Assembly (NCBI GenBank): GCA_036399175.1
Contig: DASWNP010000003.1
Coordinates: forward strand, 1-64,000
Length of the DNA: 64,000 bases
Source of the DNA: DASWNP01 sp036399175
GTDB taxonomy: Bacteria > Acidobacteriota > Blastocatellia > Pyrinomonadales > Pyrinomonadaceae
Reading direction: 5' to 3'
The first letter of the stretch is position 1, and each line of letters opens with the position of its first letter. Both the position numbers and the translations under genes were made by a program. Below the pieces are notes generated by a model, which had not been told where the DNA came from, did no database searches, and was given only the letters and a program-made list of their open reading frames with translations. This document shows positions 59,823-64,000 of the stretch, piece by piece.

Positions 59823-62800
59823 ATGCCCAGACGCACAGACATACACAAAATCCTTATCATCGGCTCAGGCCCTATCGTCATCGGGCAGGCGTGCGAGTTC
59901 GACTATTCGGGCACGCAGGCTTGCAAGGCGCTCATGTCCGAAGGCTTCGAGGTGGTCTTGGTCAACAGCAATCCGGCGACGATTATGACCGACCCGGAGA
60001 CGGCCACGCGCACCTACATCGAGCCTCTGACGGTCGAGACAGTCTCGGCCATCATCGCGCGCGAGCGTCCCGACGCGCTCTTGCCGACGGTCGGCGGGCA
60101 GACGGCGCTCAATCTTTCGATTGCTCTCTCGGAAGCGGGCGTGCTCGAAGAGTACGGCGTCGAGCTAATCGGGGCGCGGCACGAAGCGGTGAAGCTGGCG
60201 GAAGACCGGCGTCTCTTCAAGCAGGCGATGGAGGAAGAGGGCTTGCCGATGCCGCGCGGCGGCTTCGCGCGCAGTTGGGCGGAGGCCGAGCAGCTCGTCG
60301 AAGAGACCGGCTATCCGGCCATCATCCGACCTTCTTTCACTTTGGGCGGCACGGGCGGCGGCACTGCTTTCAACCCCGAAGAGTTTGAAGAGATTGTGCG
60401 CGCGGGTCTGGCCGCTTCGCCGATTCAGGAGGTTTTAATCGAGGAGTCGATTCTCGGCTGGAAGGAGTTTGAGCTTGAGGTGATGCGCGATTTGGCCGAC
60501 AACGTCGTCATTATCTGCTCGATTGAGAACTTCGACCCGATGGGCGTCCACACGGGCGACTCCATCACGGTCGCACCGGCGCAGACCTTGACCGATGTCG
60601 AGTATCAACGCTTGCGCGATATGTCGATTCGCATCATTCGCAGGGTCGGCGTCGATACCGGCGGCTCCAATATCCAGTTCGCCGTCAACCCCGAGAATGG
60701 CGACGTGCGGCTTATCGAGATGAACCCGCGCGTCTCGCGCTCGTCGGCGCTCGCGTCGAAGGCGACGGGTTTTCCCATCGCCAAAATCGCCGCCAAGCTC
60801 GCCGTCGGCTACACGCTCGACGAAATCCCGAACGACATCACGAAGAAGACGCCCGCCAGCTTCGAGCCGACGATTGACTACGTCGTGGCGAAAATCCCGA
60901 AGTGGGCTTTCGAGAAGTTCCGCGAAGCCGAAGACGTTCTGGGGACGCAGATGAAATCGGTCGGCGAAGTGATGGCGATTGGCCGCACCTTCAAGGAAGC
61001 GCTCTTCAAAGGCTTGCGCTCGCTCGAATCGGTCAAGCCGCTCAGGCTCGCGGACGTGCCCGCCGACGAGTTGCAGCGCAAGCTCGCACGCCCCAATTCG
61101 CAGCGCTTCTCCTACATCACCTACGCCCTGCAACACGGCTGGTCGATTTCGGAAATCTATCGTCTCACGCGCATCGACCCCTGGTTTCTCGAACAACTGC
61201 AAGACGTGATGCAGGTGCAGAAAGAGATTGAAGGACAGAAGCTTCGAGACCTGCCGCTCGAAGTTCTGCGCGAAGCGAAGGAGGCCGGGCTCTCCGACCG
61301 GCGCATCGCTTACCTCACGGGAAGCTCCGAAGATGAAGTGCGCGCCGAGCGGAAGCGTCTCGGGCTCATCCCGGTCTTCAAGCGCGTCGATACCTGCGGC
61401 GCGGAGTTCGAGTCATTCACGCCATACCTCTATTCGACCTACGAGGAAGAGGACGAGTCCGAGCCGACCGACAAACGCAAGATTATGATTCTCGGCTCGG
61501 GGCCGAACCGCATCGGTCAGGGCATCGAGTTCGACTACTGCTGCTGTCACGCATCGTTCGCTCTGCGCGAGGCCGGCTTCGAGACCATCATGGTCAACTG
61601 CAACCCCGAGACCGTCTCGACCGACTACGACACGTCCGACCGCCTCTACTTCGAGCCGCTCACCTTCGAGGACGTGATGAACATCGTCGATGCCGAAAAG
61701 CCCGAAGGCATCATCGTGCAGTTCGGCGGGCAGACGCCCCTGAATCTCGCCATGCGACTCGCTGCGGCGGGCGCGCCCATCATCGGCACTTCGCCCGACT
61801 CAATCGACCTCGCCGAAGACCGCAAACGCTTCGGCGCGCTTCTCAGCAAGCTCGGCATTCCTCAACCCGAAAACGGCACGGCCACCTCAGCCGACGAAGC
61901 CAAAGAGATTGCCTCGAAGATTGGCTATCCCGTGCTCGTGCGCCCCTCTTACGTGCTCGGCGGGCGCGCGATGGCTATCGTCTACGACGAGAAAGACCTC
62001 GAAGAGTACATGCGGACAGCCGTCGAAGCCTCGCCCGAGCGTCCCGTCCTGATTGACAAGTTTCTCGAACGCGCCGCCGAGTTCGACGTGGACGCGCTCT
62101 CGGACGAGCGCACTTGCGTCGTCGCAGGCATACAGGAGCACATCGAAGAGGCGGGGATTCATTCGGGCGACTCTTCGTGCGTGCTGCCGCCCGTCCGCAT
62201 CGCCGGGGAGCACGTCGAGACGATGCGCCACTACACTCGCATCCTCGCACGCGCGCTCAAGGTCTGCGGTCTTTTGAACATCCAGTATGCGATTAAGGAC
62301 GACCGCGTTTACGTTTTGGAAGTGAACCCGCGCGCCTCGCGCACCGTGCCCTTCGTCTCGAAGGCGACGGGCGTGCCTCTGGCGCGCATCGCGGCGCTCG
62401 TCATGGCCGGACGCCCGCTCGCCGATTTCAAGCTGCCGGAGGATTTAACCGTCAGCCGCTTCTTCATCAAGTCGCCGGTCTTTCCGTTTGTGAAATTTCC
62501 GGGCGTTGACCCTGTCCTGAGTCCCGAGATGCATTCGACGGGCGAGGTGATGGGCGTCGGCGAGCAGTTCGGCGAGGCATACGCGAAGGCGATGATGGGC
62601 GCGGGGCTCAAGCTTCCTGAAAGCGGGACGGCCTTTATCAGCGTCAACGATTCGGACAAGGGACAGGCCGTCGTGCTCGCGCGGCGTCTGGCGCGTCTCG
62701 GCTTCAAGCTGATGGCGACGGTCGGAACTTCGACGCGGCTGCGCGAAGTCGGCCTCGATGTCGAGCCGGTCTTCAAGGTCAACGAGGGACGCCCCAACAT

Positions 62801-63056
62801 CGCCGACCACATCAAGCAGGGCGAAATCGCGCTCGTCATCAACACGCCGCTCGGTCGCGCGTCTCACTACGACGAACAGGCCATCCGCCGCGCCGCCCTT
62901 CAATACAACGTCCCCTGCGTGACGACCATGACGGGCGCGCTCGCCCTCGTCGAAGCCATCGCCGCGCGCGAGCAGTCCGACATCAAGGTCGTCTCGCTTC
63001 AGGAATTGCATGGGGAAAGCAGTCTGGAGTCTGAAGTCGTGAGTCTCAAGTCCTGA
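59823..63056 (+). CDS. carB: Carbamoyl-phosphate synthase large subunit
   Basis: A 1077-residue CarB, of normal length, making carbamoyl phosphate from glutamine-derived ammonia, bicarbonate and two ATP, for arginine and pyrimidine synthesis. Both ATP-grasp halves are visible: [19 protein letters not shown] (about 10-28) and [19 protein letters not shown] (second half, about 555), with [29 protein letters not shown], and the MGS-like allosteric domain near the C-terminus ([25 protein letters not shown]). The last about 15 residues ([12 protein letters not shown]) come from 7-base repeats. carA is not in the window. Confidence 0.97.
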   Translation: MPRRTDIHKILIIGSGPIVIGQACEFDYSGTQACKALMSEGFEVVLVNSNPATIMTDPETATRTYIEPLTVETVSAIIARERPDALLPTVGGQTALNLSIALSEAGVLEEYGVELIGARHEAVKLAEDRRLFKQAMEEEGLPMPRGGFARSWAEAEQLVEETGYPAIIRPSFTLGGTGGGTAFNPEEFEEIVRAGLAASPIQEVLIEESILGWKEFELEVMRDLADNVVIICSIENFDPMGVHTGDSITVAPAQTLTDVEYQRLRDMSIRIIRRVGVDTGGSNIQFAVNPENGDVRLIEMNPRVSRSSALASKATGFPIAKIAAKLAVGYTLDEIPNDITKKTPASFEPTIDYVVAKIPKWAFEKFREAEDVLGTQMKSVGEVMAIGRTFKEALFKGLRSLESVKPLRLADVPADELQRKLARPNSQRFSYITYALQHGWSISEIYRLTRIDPWFLEQLQDVMQVQKEIEGQKLRDLPLEVLREAKEAGLSDRRIAYLTGSSEDEVRAERKRLGLIPVFKRVDTCGAEFESFTPYLYSTYEEEDESEPTDKRKIMILGSGPNRIGQGIEFDYCCCHASFALREAGFETIMVNCNPETVSTDYDTSDRLYFEPLTFEDVMNIVDAEKPEGIIVQFGGQTPLNLAMRLAAAGAPIIGTSPDSIDLAEDRKRFGALLSKLGIPQPENGTATSADEAKEIASKIGYPVLVRPSYVLGGRAMAIVYDEKDLEEYMRTAVEASPERPVLIDKFLERAAEFDVDALSDERTCVVAGIQEHIEEAGIHSGDSSCVLPPVRIAGEHVETMRHYTRILARALKVCGLLNIQYAIKDDRVYVLEVNPRASRTVPFVSKATGVPLARIAALVMAGRPLADFKLPEDLTVSRFFIKSPVFPFVKFPGVDPVLSPEMHSTGEVMGVGEQFGEAYAKAMMGAGLKLPESGTAFISVNDSDKGQAVVLARRLARLGFKLMATVGTSTRLREVGLDVEPVFKVNEGRPNIADHIKQGEIALVINTPLGRASHYDEQAIRRAALQYNVPCVTTMTGALALVEAIAAREQSDIKVVSLQELHGESSLESEVVSLKS
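63021..63056. repeat. Single-arm heptamer repeat (AGTCTGG family) inside the carB end
   Basis: Units read AGTCTGG, AGTCTGA, AGTCGTG, AGTCTCA, AGTCCTG. There is no inverted partner within the following 100 bases. The repeat is translated as the carB tail and contains its TGA stop. Confidence 0.8.
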
Positions 63057-63070
63057 AGGCAGAGGTGCTG

Positions 63071-63580
63071 ATGATTCGTGCGGTGTTGATTACGGTGAGC
63101 GACCGTTGCGCGCGGGGAGAGCAGGAGGACGAGTCGGGCGAGGCGCTGGCGGAGCTTGTGCGCGGGATGGGCGCGGAGGTGATTGCGCGCGAGATTCTGC
63201 CGGACGACCTTAAGCCTCTGGCCGAGAGGCTTCGCGCCTTCGCCGACAGAGCCGGGGTGAATTTAATTCTGACGACGGGCGGGACGGGTCTTTCGCCGCG
63301 CGATAATACGCCGGAGGCGACGCGCGCCGTCATCGAGCGCGAAGCGCCGGGGCTCGCCGAGGCGATGCGCCTTCAGACGCTCTCGAAGACGCCGATGTCG
63401 ATGCTCTCGCGCGGGGTGTGCGGCGTGCGCTCGGGCGCGTTGATAATCAATTTGCCGGGCTCGCCCTCGGGCGTGCGCGATTGCTTCGAGGTGATTCGCC
63501 CCGTGCTCAGTCATGCCGTCGCGTTGCTCGAAGGGCACGCGCACAACGATGTGCATGAGAAGCAGGCGCGGAAAAGTTGA
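63071..63580 (+). CDS. mogA: Molybdopterin adenylyltransferase, MogA/MoaB family
   Basis: A 169-residue MogA/MoaB protein acting late in molybdenum cofactor synthesis. The motifs LITVSDRCARGEQEDESG (about residues 5-22) and ILTTGGTGLSPRDNTPEATR (about 65-84) are diagnostic; ALIINLPGSPSGVRDCFEVI closes the fold. The ATG at 63071 has AGGTG close upstream; a GTG at 63065 is the alternative. It is 14 bases after carB and may be read from the same transcript. Confidence 0.9.
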   Translation: MIRAVLITVSDRCARGEQEDESGEALAELVRGMGAEVIAREILPDDLKPLAERLRAFADRAGVNLILTTGGTGLSPRDNTPEATRAVIEREAPGLAEAMRLQTLSKTPMSMLSRGVCGVRSGALIINLPGSPSGVRDCFEVIRPVLSHAVALLEGHAHNDVHEKQARKS

Positions 63581-63610
63581 TTGACACTCAGGCAGCGCCG
63601 CGCCTAGAAT
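63581..63610 (+). promoter_or_regulatory. Sigma-70 promoter of the nuo operon
   Basis: TTGACA (63581-63586) and TAGAAT (63605-63610) are separated by 18 bases, just after the mogA stop and about 75 bases before the nuoA ATG. This is one of the best promoter matches in the window. Confidence 0.7.
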
Positions 63611-63687
63611 CCTTTTCGTTACACGACTCTCAAACGCGGCCTCTGCTTCAGGTCGGACTGCTCGGAAAAATCAGGGCTTCAGGCAAA

Positions 63688-64000
63688 ATGCTTCAAAGCG
63701 CACTTTTGTTACAGGCGGCGACGACCGGCGCGTCCGGCATCGGCAGCCCTATCACGGCCTACTGGCCTGTGATGGTCTTCTTCGTTTTCGCCGTCATCTT
63801 TCCCGTACTGCCGATTGTGCTTGGGCGCGTCGTGCGTCCGAGCGTCTACCAGAAAGATAAGATGCGCCCCTACGAGTGCGGCATCGACCCGACGACCGAA
63901 GCGCACGACCGCTTCACCGTGCGCTACTACATCGTCGCCATGCTTTTTCTCATCTTCGACGTGGAGACAATCTTCCTTCTGCCTTGGGCAATCATCTTCA
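63688..64000 (+). CDS. nuoA: NADH-quinone oxidoreductase subunit A (partial, cut by window end)
   Basis: The first 104 codons of NuoA, a small membrane subunit of complex I. The first helix is PVMVFFVFAVIFPVLPIVLG, followed by the conserved loop MRPYECGIDPTTEAHDRFTVRYYIVAMLFLIFDVETIFLLPWA. The conserved ECG-x-(D/E)P and FDVE motifs are intact. The frame remains open at base 64000. Complex I reduces the menaquinone made by the mqn genes elsewhere in the window. Confidence 0.93.
   Translation, partial: MLQSALLLQAATTGASGIGSPITAYWPVMVFFVFAVIFPVLPIVLGRVVRPSVYQKDKMRPYECGIDPTTEAHDRFTVRYYIVAMLFLIFDVETIFLLPWAIIF

Overview
The window looks like chromosomal DNA of a GC-rich Gram-negative bacterium, probably an acidobacterium of the Blastocatellia type. 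That placement is inference, from the futalosine menaquinone genes, the DUF4139, VWA and Uma2 families, three sigma-54 two-component pairs and type IV pilins. I found no rRNA, tRNA, CRISPR array or transposase. About 60 protein genes are supported. The right end is cut inside nuoA.

Layout. 65-5002 (minus): menaquinone operon mqnD, mqnE, an Uma2-type endonuclease, a UbiA prenyltransferase (likely MqnP), a GNAT acetyltransferase and ubiX. 5166-11031 (minus): six-gene glycan or surface-polymer operon (membrane glycosyltransferase, two methyltransferases, GT2, NAD-epimerase, HpcH-type aldolase) behind a clear sigma-70 promoter. 11299-13878 (plus): larB, a LCAT-like lipoprotein and a small unknown protein. 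13985-17196 (minus): proS, with an AT-richer central block, and a secreted helical-repeat protein. 17514-21875 (plus): rpiB-glyA, a DinG-family helicase and queD. 21992-28368: an NtrC regulator with a sensorless kinase, a CheY-like protein, an RsbRD-like protein and a large sensor kinase. 28515-32853 (minus): a DUF4139 protein and an ABC-2 exporter with a TPR partner. 33055-38146 (minus): two type IV pilins, PilR, a coiled-coil protein and PilS; both pilin genes have sigma-54-type promoters. 38353-46510: a LysW-like zinc protein, a VWA protein, small envelope proteins, a DsbD-N-like lipoprotein, DUF4126 and a third NtrC/kinase pair. 46993-53777 (plus): an unusual transpeptidase, a paralogue of the secreted repeat protein, rnc, lepB and a BrkB-family protein. 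53850-59270: an M20-like peptidase, a cREC receiver protein, a tiny zinc-ribbon membrane protein, a DnaC/IstB-like ATPase and three tail-collar paralogues. 59823-64000 (plus): carB, mogA and the start of nuoA.

The most unusual signal is a set of about twenty intergenic elements built from tandem 7-base units, usually as two inverted arms around a short apex. The word differs between loci (AATGATG/AATGCGG, AGTCTGG, AATCGTG, GTTTTCA, GGTGAGC, AATCAGC, GAAGGCG and others), but the 7-base period and hairpin layout recur. They sit at gene ends, supply many stop codons and gene tails, and at one locus encode the start and lipoprotein signal peptide of a gene. They look like one architecture with many sequences, perhaps produced by a common process, and are the best candidate here for an undescribed system.
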